Source: Actinacidiphila paucisporea
GTDB lineage: Bacteria > Actinomycetota > Actinomycetes > Streptomycetales > Streptomycetaceae
Direction: 5' to 3'
Assembly (NCBI RefSeq): GCF_900142575.1
Contig: NZ_FRBI01000011.1
Span: 62,001 to 126,000 of the forward strand
Length of the DNA: 64,000 bases
The notes beneath the pieces were generated by a model. It saw only the letters and a program-made list of their open reading frames with translations, searched no databases and was not told where the DNA came from. Positions within the stretch are counted from its first letter, which is position 1. Each line of letters begins with the position of its first letter. The position numbers and the translations under genes were made by a program. This document shows, in pieces, positions 43,690-53,456 of the stretch.

Positions 43690-44958
43690 GTGGAGCCGAA
43701 CCGGGACCTCATCAGCGCCTTCGACGAGGCGGGCTTCACCCAGGCCGAGTTGGCCGAGGCGGTGAACGACTGGTTACGACGGCGCGGCCACGCGGGGACC
43801 GTCAGCGACCGGACCGTTCGGCACTGGCTGACCGGAAGGACCCGCTGGCCTCACCCACGTCAACGGGAGGCGTTGGGGGCAGTATTCGGTTGCGCTGCGG
43901 AGGAGTTGGGATTCAGCCCTCCGGCGAGGCCCCGCACTCCCGACGCATCCCCGGAGCCACCCGTGAGGCGACGCGACTTCATCACCGCAACCACCGGTAC
44001 GGCGGCGGCCGTCGCCACGCCGGGCATCGTGAGCCGGCCGCACCAGGTCGGCATCACCGATGTGGTTCGGCTCCGCACCGGCCTCGACGATCTGATGGCC
44101 CTCGACGACACCCGGGGCGGCCACGAGTCCCTTGAGCAGTCCGCTCTGTCCGGGGCGGCAGAGGCCCTGAGAATGCAGAGCCAGGCGGCCTCCCAGCGCA
44201 TCCGACGGCGGCTCTTCAGCGTGGCGGCCGACTTCACCGCCACGGCGGCCTGGTCCGCTCTGGACGCCCGGCACTCCGACCGTGCCGAGCAGCACCTCCA
44301 TCGGGCGCTGTATCTGGCAGGCATGGCCCAGGACTCGGTGGTCGAACTGAGGGTCTGGAATTCCTACGCGATGCTCGCGCATCAGCGTCAGCACTACGTC
44401 CACGCGGTGGACTCCGCCCAGGCCGCTCAGGCCACGGCAGTCGCCCGTAGGGACCCGCTGTTCGCGTCTCTGGCCCATGCCAGGACGGCCGTAGGACACT
44501 CGAACCTTGATGATCGGCAGGCGGCCCTGCGGTCTCTGGGGTACGCCCAGGAGGCTCTGGCGAAGGCCGACTCCACCCAGCCCCGTCCGAGCTGGATCGC
44601 CTTCTACGGCCTGGCTGAGCTGAACGCCGTCACCGCCATCGTCCGAGACCGGATCGGAGACCCGGCGGGGGCCGAAGCCGCCTCGCATCGGGCGCTCTCC
44701 GCGATCCCCGAGCATTTCCGCAGGAATCGGGCACTGGCAACCACGCGACTCGCGCTGTCGCAGCTCCACCAGCGGGAGGCTGACCTGGCCTGCGACACGG
44801 CGGCCTCCGCCTTCACCCTGATGACCGGTAGCCCGATCCCCGGCAGGATGAGGTCACTGCTCGGCGACTTTTACCGCGACTTGATCACCCTGGCGCCGAA
44901 GTCCCCGACCGCGCGAGAGTGGGGCGACCGCTACCGACTCGAATGGAGGCGTGCATGA
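43690..44958 (+). CDS. HTH-TPR transcriptional regulator with internal twin-arginine-like segment
   Basis: A 422-residue protein. The N-terminal helix-turn-helix reads FDEAGFTQAELAEAVNDW and SDRTVRHWLTGRTRWP. A short segment RRRDFITATTGTAAAVATPG looks like a Tat signal but is internal. The rest is helical with TPR-like repeats (AEQHLHRALYLAGMAQDSV, AVDSAQAAQATAVARRD). TTA at 43774-43776 suggests bldA dependence. The start is uncertain: GTG 43690 matches the usual VEPNRDL opening of this family, while GTG 43591 would add 33 residues. It overlaps the GNAT gene by four bases. Confidence 0.8.
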   Translation: MEPNRDLISAFDEAGFTQAELAEAVNDWLRRRGHAGTVSDRTVRHWLTGRTRWPHPRQREALGAVFGCAAEELGFSPPARPRTPDASPEPPVRRRDFITATTGTAAAVATPGIVSRPHQVGITDVVRLRTGLDDLMALDDTRGGHESLEQSALSGAAEALRMQSQAASQRIRRRLFSVAADFTATAAWSALDARHSDRAEQHLHRALYLAGMAQDSVVELRVWNSYAMLAHQRQHYVHAVDSAQAAQATAVARRDPLFASLAHARTAVGHSNLDDRQAALRSLGYAQEALAKADSTQPRPSWIAFYGLAELNAVTAIVRDRIGDPAGAEAASHRALSAIPEHFRRNRALATTRLALSQLHQREADLACDTAASAFTLMTGSPIPGRMRSLLGDFYRDLITLAPKSPTAREWGDRYRLEWRRA

Positions 44959-45479
44959 CGACCCCCATCCTCGACGTGCGTCATTACACCCACGACGACC
45001 TGGCATTGATACGGCAGACGATCCTCGACATCCATGCCGACGCCTACGCGGAGAACATGACCGAGTTCGATGAACGGTTCCCCTGGTTCGTGGACCACTG
45101 GGGCGGCAACCCCGGCTTCGCCTGCGTGATCGCGTATGACGGGGAGCAGGCGGTCGGCTTCGCGTACGGAGCCCCGGCGACCCCTGGGCGTGAGTGGTGG
45201 CGCGAGCACCTCGACCCCGCGCCGGAAAAGCAACGGACGTTCTCGTACTCCGAGCTGGCCGTCCACCCGTACTGGCGGAAGAAGGGCGTCGCAGACCGCC
45301 TCTCCCGCGTACTGATGGACGGTCGGGACGAAGACTTGGCGGTGCTGCTTGTGGACGTCGAGCACCCCCGGGTCCAGGCCCTGTACGAGTCCTGGGGGTA
45401 TCGGAAGGTCGGCGAGCGTCAACCGTTCCCCGACTCACCGGTGTACGCCGTGATGCTGGTCGAGCTGCCGTTGCCGTGA
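44955..45479 (+). CDS. GNAT-family N-acetyltransferase
   Basis: A 174-residue acyltransferase. The acetyl-CoA motif A is YSELAVHPYWRKKGVADRLS, followed by LLVDVEHPRVQALYESWGYR. The substrate is unknown. ATG 44955 overlaps the regulator's stop (ATGA) and has GGAGG five bases upstream, so it is translated with the regulator. Streptomycetes often pair such regulators with a GNAT gene. Confidence 0.85.
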   Translation: MTTPILDVRHYTHDDLALIRQTILDIHADAYAENMTEFDERFPWFVDHWGGNPGFACVIAYDGEQAVGFAYGAPATPGREWWREHLDPAPEKQRTFSYSELAVHPYWRKKGVADRLSRVLMDGRDEDLAVLLVDVEHPRVQALYESWGYRKVGERQPFPDSPVYAVMLVELPLP

Positions 45480-45594
45480 TTGCTGCCATGCGGCTCACGC
45501 GGCGACCGCCGGTACGTGCTTCGCCCTGGCGCGCTTCGCCGTTTCGGCCGGGGTGCGGCTGGACTTCGAAAACGGCCGCCTGATCCGGCGTCGA

Positions 45595-45630
45595 CGTGGT
45601 CCCGGGTCCGGAAGAGGATCCGGGACCACG
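45595..45630. terminator. Bidirectional terminator between GNAT and permease genes
   Basis: A 15-bp stem with one wobble pair (45595-45609 with 45616-45630) and six-base loop, between convergent genes. The remaining bases of 45480-45688 show no recognisable gene. Confidence 0.6.
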
Positions 45631-45688
45631 CGGACAAGCTGCCCGCCGCGGCGAAGTGGACAACGAGCGGGTGTCCGCGAAGCAGGCG

Positions 45689-47236
45689 CTACGGCGTCGG
45701 CGACGCGACCGCCGATGGCGCCGCCTCCTGCGAGGCCGAGCGCCCTCGCAGCGCCCGCCAGGAGAAGCCCGCCACCAGTGCCGCGCCCAGGAAGAGCAGG
45801 GTGAACCACTGGAAGTACCAGTGCGTGCCCGAGGGGTCGTACACCGCGGCGCGGGGCCAGGCGAGGTTGACGGTCATCACCAGGCCGTAGAGGAGGGCGG
45901 CCGCGTTGACCGGGACGCCCCAGCGGCCGAGGGAGAAGACGGGGGCGCCGGACTCGTCCGTCGCGGGGGGAAGGGGCGCGCGCAGGCGGCGGAGCAGGAG
46001 CGGGCCGGTGACCATGGAGTAGGCGAGGTAGAGCATCACGATGCAGGTGGTGCCGATGGCCAGCCACGCCTCGGGCGAGGCGAAGGCGATCAGCAGCAGC
46101 GCCGCGGACAGCACGCCGACGGCCAGGGCGGGGGCGTAGGGCTGGCCGGTGCGGGGGGAGACGCGGGAGAGGGTCGGGGAGAAGGGGAGCGCGCGGTCGC
46201 GGGCCATGGAGAAGAGCATCCGGGTCGCCGACGTCTGGATCGCCAGGGTGGCGACCGCGACCGCGACGGCCACGTCGCAGAGCAGGGCGCGCCCGACGCC
46301 GCTGCCGAGCCGGCTGGTGAGCACGTAGGACAGGCCGTCCGTGCCGAGCCGGCCGTCGGTCAGGCTGGGGGCGGCCAGCAGCGCGGCCAGCACGAGCAGG
46401 GAGGCCAGCAGGCCGGCCGCGGTCAGGGCGGTGAGGATGGTGCGCGGGGCGACCCGCCGCGGGTGGCGGGTCTCCTCGCTCATCTCGCCGGCGCTGTCGA
46501 AGCCGATCATGACGTAGGCCGCGGCGAACGAGCCGACCAGCAGGGCCGATCCGCCGCCCCCGGTGTGCACGGTGACCGCGGGGGAGCGGTCGGCGTGGGT
46601 GAACAGCAGCACGATGATGAGGACGGCGCCGGCGATCTCCGCGGTCACGCCGATCCGGTTGACCAGCGACATGACCTTGTTGTCCAGCAGGTTCACCACC
46701 GTGGTGAGCACCAGCAGCACGATGCCGAGCAGTGCCGCGTTGGCCGCGCCGTCCGAGGAGACCGGTGAGGTGTCGGTGCCGATCAGCTGGAAGCCGGACC
46801 AGACCGCGGGCAGCACCACCTGGAGCGCCAGCGCCGCCGCGGCGACGACCACGATCTGGCCGAGCACCATGATCCAGCCGGCGTACCAGCCGAAGACGGC
46901 GTTGCTGAGCCGGCTGGACCACTGGTAGATGGCCCCCGAGATCGGGTAGCGGGCGGCGAGTTCGGCGAAGCACGCGGCGACCAGCAGCTGGCCGATCAGG
47001 ACGGCGGGCCAGGTCCAGAAGAAGCGCGGGCCGCCGAAGGAGTAGCCGAAGGCGAAGAACTGGAAGACGGTGGTCAGCACCGAGATGAAGGAGAAGCCGG
47101 CCGCGAAGGACGCGTAGCGGCCGAGGCTGCGGTGCAGTTCCTGGCGGTAGCCGAAGTCCGCGAGTCCCGCGGTGTCCTCGGTGCCGTGCTGGTCCGGCGG
47201 TTGCGAACGGGCGTCCGATGGTGCGGTGGCGGTCAT
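45689..47236 (-). CDS. APC-superfamily permease, probable guanidine/urea uptake
   Basis: A 515-residue membrane protein with about twelve helices. The first part, FGYRQELHRSLGRYASFAAG and FAFGYSFGGPRFFWTWP, is typical of the amino acid/choline permease group, and SEETRHPRRVAPRTI is the conserved cytoplasmic loop. Permeases of this group are often linked to urea carboxylase operons. It lies 5 kb from the carboxylase genes but shares their 22-bp operator and flanking TTAGG, which ties it to that pathway. ATG 47236 sits 22 bases from the operator. Confidence 0.88.
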   Translation of the reverse strand: MTATAPSDARSQPPDQHGTEDTAGLADFGYRQELHRSLGRYASFAAGFSFISVLTTVFQFFAFGYSFGGPRFFWTWPAVLIGQLLVAACFAELAARYPISGAIYQWSSRLSNAVFGWYAGWIMVLGQIVVVAAAALALQVVLPAVWSGFQLIGTDTSPVSSDGAANAALLGIVLLVLTTVVNLLDNKVMSLVNRIGVTAEIAGAVLIIVLLFTHADRSPAVTVHTGGGGSALLVGSFAAAYVMIGFDSAGEMSEETRHPRRVAPRTILTALTAAGLLASLLVLAALLAAPSLTDGRLGTDGLSYVLTSRLGSGVGRALLCDVAVAVAVATLAIQTSATRMLFSMARDRALPFSPTLSRVSPRTGQPYAPALAVGVLSAALLLIAFASPEAWLAIGTTCIVMLYLAYSMVTGPLLLRRLRAPLPPATDESGAPVFSLGRWGVPVNAAALLYGLVMTVNLAWPRAAVYDPSGTHWYFQWFTLLFLGAALVAGFSWRALRGRSASQEAAPSAVASPTP

Positions 47237-47257
47237 GGGCCGGCCCCTTAGGTCGGT

Positions 47258-47279
47258 ATTCCTGTCGATCGACAGAAAT
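47258..47279. promoter_or_regulatory. TetR-type operator 2, in front of the permease gene
   Basis: The same palindrome as at 41990-42011, core CTGTCG-AT-CGACAG, with one mismatch in the 10-bp arms and identical flanking AAATTAGG. TAATTT on the minus strand (47281 to 47276) is again the likely -10 box, with TTCGAC 16 bases upstream of it as a possible -35. It indicates shared control with the carboxylase operon. Confidence 0.75.
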
Positions 47280-47416
47280 TAGGGAGCCGGTGTTTCAGTC
47301 GAATGACGTGACCGTGTCCGGCACGGGCCGAAGTGCTCACGTGGCCCGTACGGCCTCCCTGCTTGCCCTTACGTCCCCGCGGCCCCTCGCGTGCGCTGTA
47401 CGCTGGCGCCGAAATT

Positions 47417-47430
47417 CGCGATACATCGCG
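47417..47430. promoter_or_regulatory. Palindrome upstream of the PadR gene
   Basis: CGCGAT-AC-ATCGCG is a perfect 6-2-6 palindrome, about 70 bases before the PadR start, with a related GCGATATG at 47451. TACGGT at 47473-47478 may be the -10 box. A PadR autoregulatory site is possible. Confidence 0.35.
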
Positions 47431-47502
47431 GTTGCCTGATTCCCGCAAACGCGATATGTTCGGCTACGGATATACGGTAGCGAGCATGGCGAGGTGAGAA
47501 CG

Positions 47503-48276
47503 ATGGCGGCACGGCGCAAACTCTCCAACCCGCTGGCCCTGGCGGTCATGGTGCTGCTCGCCGAGCGCCCGATGCACCCGTACGAGATGGCCCGGGTGAT
47601 GCGGCAGCGCGGCAAGGAGCACAGCATCAAGATCAACTACGGCTCGCTCTACACCGTGGTCCAGAACCTGGAGAAGCACGGCTTCGTGACCGTCGCCGAC
47701 GTCCAGCGGCAGGGCAACCGCCCCGAGCGCACCCTCTACGGGCTCACCGAGGAGGGCCGCGTCGAGATGCACGACTGGCTCGCCGACACGGTCGCCGTAC
47801 CGGCCAGGGAGTATCCGGCGTTCGAGGCCGGGCTGTCGCTGATCGCGGCCCTGCACCCGGACGAGGCCGTGGAGTTGCTCACCGAACGGATCGCCGCCGT
47901 GAAGGTCCAGGCCGCCGCCTTCCGCGGGGTGCTGGCCAAGCTCGGCGAGGAACTGCCGCGGCTGTTCCTGCTGGAGACCGACTACAAGGCCCGCATGCTC
48001 GAAGCGCAGGCGGACTGGATCCGCGAACTGCTCGCCGAGATCGCCGCGGGCGAGCTGACCGGCGCCGGGGAATGGCGCAGCTGGCACGAGACCGGCGCCA
48101 TGCCGGACGGGTGGTCGGAGCTGGAGGAGCAGTTCCGCGACCTCGACGCGGCGGACGCGAGGGGCGCCATGAGCCCGGCGGGTGCCTCGCACGCGGCGCC
48201 CGGCGCCCAGGGCACGCGCGCGCCCCGGTCCGGGACCCCTGCCGCCGAGAGGGAGCGCCCCGACGACACCACCTGA
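47503..48276 (+). CDS. PadR-family transcriptional regulator
   Basis: A 257-residue regulator. The N-terminal winged helix reads LALAVMVLLAERPMHPYEMA, NYGSLYTVVQNLEKHGFV and TLYGLTEEGR. A C-terminal helical dimerisation domain follows, with a long Ala/Pro-rich tail of about 45 residues. PadR proteins next to drug-type ABC exporters usually repress them in response to the toxic substrate. ATG 47503 is chosen because GAGGTGA lies five bases upstream; GTG 47494 is in frame. Confidence 0.9.
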   Translation: MAARRKLSNPLALAVMVLLAERPMHPYEMARVMRQRGKEHSIKINYGSLYTVVQNLEKHGFVTVADVQRQGNRPERTLYGLTEEGRVEMHDWLADTVAVPAREYPAFEAGLSLIAALHPDEAVELLTERIAAVKVQAAAFRGVLAKLGEELPRLFLLETDYKARMLEAQADWIRELLAEIAAGELTGAGEWRSWHETGAMPDGWSELEEQFRDLDAADARGAMSPAGASHAAPGAQGTRAPRSGTPAAERERPDDTT

Positions 48277-48289
48277 CCCGGAGCGGCCC

Positions 48290-48321
48290 CCGGCGCCCGC
48301 TGCTGCAACAGCGGACGCCGG
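48290..48321 (+). terminator. Hairpin between PadR and ABC exporter genes
   Basis: A 6+6-bp stem with one mismatch (48290-48302 with 48309-48321) and six-base loop in the 196-base gap. It may partly terminate PadR transcription; no U-run. Confidence 0.4.
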
Positions 48322-48472
48322 AACGCGAACCACCGACCGGACATCCGCGGCAGCGGACGTCGGGCGATCGAGGTGCGGCACACCCACGATAGCCCGGCCC
48401 CTCCCCGCAGGCGTTCCGGTGACCCCGTGCAACCCGACCCGCACGCACGACACACCCGGAGGATCACCGACC

Positions 48473-49507
48473 ATGACCACCGCAGCGCCCGCCGTCGAGG
48501 CGGACGGGCTGATCAAGACCTATCCCGGCGGGGTGACCGCCCTCGACGGCATGGGCATCACCGTCGCCGCGGGCACCGTCTTCGGGCTGCTCGGCCCCAA
48601 CGGCGCCGGCAAGTCCACCACCGTCAAGATCCTCACCACCCTGGCTCGCCCGGACTCCGGCACCGCCCTGGTCGCCGGGCACGACGCGCTGCGGCACCCC
48701 GACCGGGTCCGCCGCGCGATCGGCGTCGTCGCCCAGAAGTCCGGCGCCGACCCGGTCGCCACCGGGCGCGAGAACCTGCTGCTCCAGGGGCGGCTGTACG
48801 GCCGGCGCGGTGCCGAACTCGGCCGCCGGGCCGACGAGTTGCTGGAGCGCTTCGACCTGGCAGCGGCCGGCGGCCGGCTGGTGCGTACGTACTCGGGCGG
48901 CATGCAGCGCCGCCTCGACGTGGCGCTCGGCCTGATGCACCGCCCGCAGGTGCTCTTCCTCGACGAGCCGACCACCGGGCTGGACCCGGAGGCGCGCACC
49001 GCGATGTGGGAGGAGATATCCCGGCTGGCCGGCGAGGAGGGCCTGACGATCCTGCTCACCACGCACTACCTGGAGGAGGCCGACCGGCTCGCCGAGCGCA
49101 TCGCGATCGTCGACCGCGGCCGGGTGGTCGCCGAGGGCACCCCCGACGAGCTCAAGGGCGAACTGCGCGGCGACGCCGTCCACGTGGAGCTGCGCGACAC
49201 CCCCGACGAGGTCGACGCCCGCCTGCTGGCCACCGCGCTGGGCGAGTTCGCCGCGGTGCGCGAGGTGACGGTGGACGGCCGCCGGCTCAGCGCCCGCGCC
49301 GACGACGGGCCCGCCGCCGTACCGCACGTACTGGCCGTCCTCGACCGGCAGGGCGCCGCCGTGGCGACCGTCACCGTGGCCAGGCCGTCGCTGGACGACG
49401 TCTACCTGCGGTACGCGGGGCGGCGGTTCGCCGACGCGGACACCGGCACGGGCGGGAGCGCGGCGAAGGCCGCGGTCCCGGCGACCAGCGCGGGAGGCGC
49501 CCGATGA
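48473..49507 (+). CDS. Drug-type ABC exporter ATP-binding protein (DrrA family)
   Basis: A 344-residue ATPase. Walker A GPNGAGKST, Q-loop VVAQKSGADP, signature YSGGMQRR, Walker B VLFLDEPTTGLD and H-loop TTHY are present. The C-terminal DrrA-type accessory domain is around VTVDGRRLSARADDGPAAV, with a low-complexity Ala-rich tail. With the next gene it forms an exporter for drugs, lipids or antibiotics. ATG 48473 has GGAGG ten bases upstream. The stop overlaps the permease start (ATGA). Confidence 0.92.
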   Translation: MTTAAPAVEADGLIKTYPGGVTALDGMGITVAAGTVFGLLGPNGAGKSTTVKILTTLARPDSGTALVAGHDALRHPDRVRRAIGVVAQKSGADPVATGRENLLLQGRLYGRRGAELGRRADELLERFDLAAAGGRLVRTYSGGMQRRLDVALGLMHRPQVLFLDEPTTGLDPEARTAMWEEISRLAGEEGLTILLTTHYLEEADRLAERIAIVDRGRVVAEGTPDELKGELRGDAVHVELRDTPDEVDARLLATALGEFAAVREVTVDGRRLSARADDGPAAVPHVLAVLDRQGAAVATVTVARPSLDDVYLRYAGRRFADADTGTGGSAAKAAVPATSAGGAR

Positions 49508-50283
49508 GCACCGAAACCCTCTACCAGACCTGGTACATGACGCAGCGCCAGCTGATGGCCATCCTGCGCCAGCCGGTCTTCCTGGTCATCACCCTGGTCC
49601 AGCCGGTCATCTGGCTCTTCCTGTTCGGCTCGCTCTTCCGCAAGGTGGTCGAGCTCCCCGGCTTCGGAGCCGGGTCGTATCTGGACTACCTCGTACCGGG
49701 CGTCGTCGTGATGAGCGCGGTGTCCTCCAACATGTGGGCCGGGATGGGCACGTTGGAGGAGATCGAGCGCGGCACCCTCAACCGCTTCCTGACCACCCCG
49801 GTCAGCCGCACCGCGCTGATGAACGCCAACGTGGTGCAGCAGGGCTGCAGTACGGCCGTCCAGTCGGTGCTGATCGTGCTGCTCGGCAAGCTCGGCGGAG
49901 CCGACTACCCGGGCGGAATCGGCGGGTTGCTGCTGTTGCTGCTCGCCTCGGTGCTGCTCGGAACGATCTTCGGGGCCGGGTCCAACGCGGTGGGCATGCT
50001 GGTCAGGCAGCGCGAGAGCATCATCGGGATCAACTCCTTCCTGCTGCTCCCGCTGACCTTCCTGTCCTCGGCCTTCATGGCGCCCGGCCTGATGCCGTCC
50101 TGGATGCGGCACATCGCCGACTTCAACCCGGTCAACTGGGCTCTGGTCGCCGGACGTTCCGCGATGTCGGCGGACCCGGACTGGGGCGACGTGCTCAGCC
50201 GCGGCGGCGCTCTGCTGGCCCTCGCGGTGGCCGCGGTGTGGCTGTCCACCCGCACCTTCCACTCCTACCAGCAGTCCGTCTGA
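49504..50283 (+). CDS. ABC-2 type exporter permease (DrrB family)
   Basis: A 259-residue membrane protein with six helices (FLVITLVQPVIWLFLFGSLF first) and the ABC-2 signature region LMPSWMRHIADFNPVNWALV. It is the membrane partner of the preceding ATPase. The last codons (QQSV and the stop) lie in the first copy of the repeat unit that continues through 50400, so the C terminus may vary between strains. Confidence 0.92.
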   Translation: MSTETLYQTWYMTQRQLMAILRQPVFLVITLVQPVIWLFLFGSLFRKVVELPGFGAGSYLDYLVPGVVVMSAVSSNMWAGMGTLEEIERGTLNRFLTTPVSRTALMNANVVQQGCSTAVQSVLIVLLGKLGGADYPGGIGGLLLLLLASVLLGTIFGAGSNAVGMLVRQRESIIGINSFLLLPLTFLSSAFMAPGLMPSWMRHIADFNPVNWALVAGRSAMSADPDWGDVLSRGGALLALAVAAVWLSTRTFHSYQQSV

Positions 50284-50400
50284 CCCAGCGGCCCGCTCCT
50301 GCCCAGCAGTCCGTCCGACCCGGCGGCCCGCTCCTGCCCGGCGGTCCGTCTGACCCGGCGGCCCGCTCCTGCCCGGCAGTCCGTCCGACCCGGCGGCCGG
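50281..50400 (+). repeat. 35-bp tandem repeat overlapping the permease stop
   Basis: Three units of 35 bases (50281-50315, 50316-50350, 50351-50385) and a partial fourth. They differ at a few positions; each contains GCCCGCTCCTGCCC and ends AGTCCGTC or GGTCCGTC. The last 13 bases of the permease coding sequence match the unit's end, so the array seems to have grown from the gene's 3' end. Confidence 0.8.
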
Positions 50401-50429
50401 TCACCGCCACGCGCGCGTACGGTGACCGG
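50397..50429. terminator. Terminator between exporter and siderophore-interacting protein genes
   Basis: A perfect 10-bp stem (50397-50406 with 50420-50429) with a 13-base loop, between convergent genes. Confidence 0.55.
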
Positions 50430-50495
50430 CCGCCGGGGGCCGTGCCAGGACGGGCGGGCCGCCGCGTCCGTACCGGCGCCGGCACAGGCGCCGAC

Positions 50496-51344
50496 CTACG
50501 GCCGCTCGCCGGCCTCCTGCTCGCGCTCCACCTCGGCATTCCACTCCCGCTTGGACGACTGCCAGCCGTCCTCGTCGGCGCCGCGCCGCCAGTAGCCGGA
50601 CACCGACAGGCGCTCGCGCGCGACACCGCGCTCCAGCCGCACGAAGCGGCGCAGCTCCTTGACGAAGCCCGCCTCGCCGTGGACGAAGACCTGCACGTCA
50701 CCGGGCGGGAAGTCCAGCGCGGTGACCGCGGCCACCAGCGCCTCGCCGACCGGCCGGTCGCCCCGGTGCAGCCAGACGACCTCCACGTCACCGCGGACCA
50801 GCAGCTTCTGCTCGTCCGCCGGACCCGCGACCTCCACGAAGACCTTCGCGACCGCGCCGGGCGGCAGGTGCTCCACGGCCGCCGCGACGGCGGGCAGCGC
50901 GCTCTCGTCACCGGCGAGCAGGTGCCAGTCGGCCGCCGGGTCGGGGGCGTAACCGCCGCCGGGGCCCATGAAATAGATGCCGTCGCCCGGCCGTGCGGCC
51001 GCCGCCCACGGGCCGGCCAGGCCCTCGTCGCCGTGGTGGACGAAGTCCAGCGCCATCTCGCCGGCCGCCGGGTCCCAGGCGCGTACCGTGTACGTGCGCG
51101 TCCGCGGCCACTGCTCGCGCGGCAGGTCGCGGCGCACCGCTTCGATGTCGAGCGGCTCGGGATAGACCACGCCCTCGGGCGCGAAGACCAGCTTGACGTA
51201 GTGGTCGGTGTAGGCGCCGATCTCCGGCCGGTCGGCCGGGTCGACCACCAGCACCACCCGGATCATGTGCGGGGTCAGCCGCTCGGTGTGCACCACGGTG
51301 GCGTGCCGGGGTGTGGGGGTCCTGCGTGCCGGTCGGTCCGCCAT
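50496..51344 (-). CDS. Siderophore-interacting protein (FAD-dependent ferric reductase)
   Basis: A 282-residue flavoprotein. The FAD site is PRTRTYTVRAWDP, the pyrophosphate part GPGGGYAPDPAADW, and the nucleotide loop LLAGDESALPAVAAA; the last third is the SIP domain. It reduces ferric siderophore inside the cell so iron is released. An iron box that overlaps the -10 region points to DmdR/IdeR repression. ATG 51344 gives the family's usual length. It is monocistronic and divergent from the endoglucanase. Confidence 0.92.
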   Translation of the reverse strand: MADRPARRTPTPRHATVVHTERLTPHMIRVVLVVDPADRPEIGAYTDHYVKLVFAPEGVVYPEPLDIEAVRRDLPREQWPRTRTYTVRAWDPAAGEMALDFVHHGDEGLAGPWAAAARPGDGIYFMGPGGGYAPDPAADWHLLAGDESALPAVAAAVEHLPPGAVAKVFVEVAGPADEQKLLVRGDVEVVWLHRGDRPVGEALVAAVTALDFPPGDVQVFVHGEAGFVKELRRFVRLERGVARERLSVSGYWRRGADEDGWQSSKREWNAEVEREQEAGERP

Positions 51345-51414
51345 GAATCGGGCCCCGCTCTCTGTCGCCTGGGTCGTACGGGCGTACGCCCTGCCGTCCG
51401 CGTCTCGATGGTGC

Positions 51415-51428
51415 TTAGGCAAGCCTAA
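51415..51428. promoter_or_regulatory. Iron box (DmdR/IdeR-like) of the siderophore-interacting protein gene
   Basis: TTAGGCAAGCCTAA is a perfect 6-2-6 palindrome matching 13 of 19 positions of the DtxR-family iron box when extended. On the minus strand TAGGCT inside it can serve as the -10 box, so iron-bound repressor would occlude the promoter. Confidence 0.65.
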
Positions 51429-51515
51429 TCGACCGTCGCGTGCCACCGATTTCCTTCGCTTCACAACTTGAAGGCTGCGCGACCCCTTGACGGCCCTCGG
51501 GTGTCGTCGCTTCCA

Positions 51516-51541
51516 TACAGTTGCCAATGGGAGCGCTCCCA
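51516..51541 (+). promoter_or_regulatory. CebR box and -10 element of the endoglucanase gene
   Basis: TGGGAGCGCTCCCA (51528-51541) is the exact 14-bp palindrome bound by the cellobiose-responsive repressor CebR in streptomycetes. TACAGT (51516-51521) just before it is a likely -10 box, so the operator covers the transcription start. Confidence 0.85.
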
Positions 51542-51553
51542 CACGCTTCCTGA

Positions 51554-53359
<1,806 letters not shown>

Positions 53360-53387
53360 CGCCCGCACGCGGTTCCCCCGCGGTACG

Positions 53388-53423
53388 ACGCCGGCGGGCT
53401 CCCTTCGGGGGGCCCGCCGGCGT
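53388..53423 (+). terminator. Terminator after the endoglucanase
   Basis: A 16-bp stem with one wobble pair (53388-53403 with 53408-53423) closed by the stable TTCG loop. Confidence 0.75.
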
Positions 53424-53456
53424 CCGTGTGAATGACCTCGTGCAGACCCCTAGGCA

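Noticed and set aside
45480-45688. Possible remnant of a gene downstream of the GNAT gene
   Set aside because: Short frames here match no family I recognise; the only clear structure is a terminator hairpin between convergent genes.
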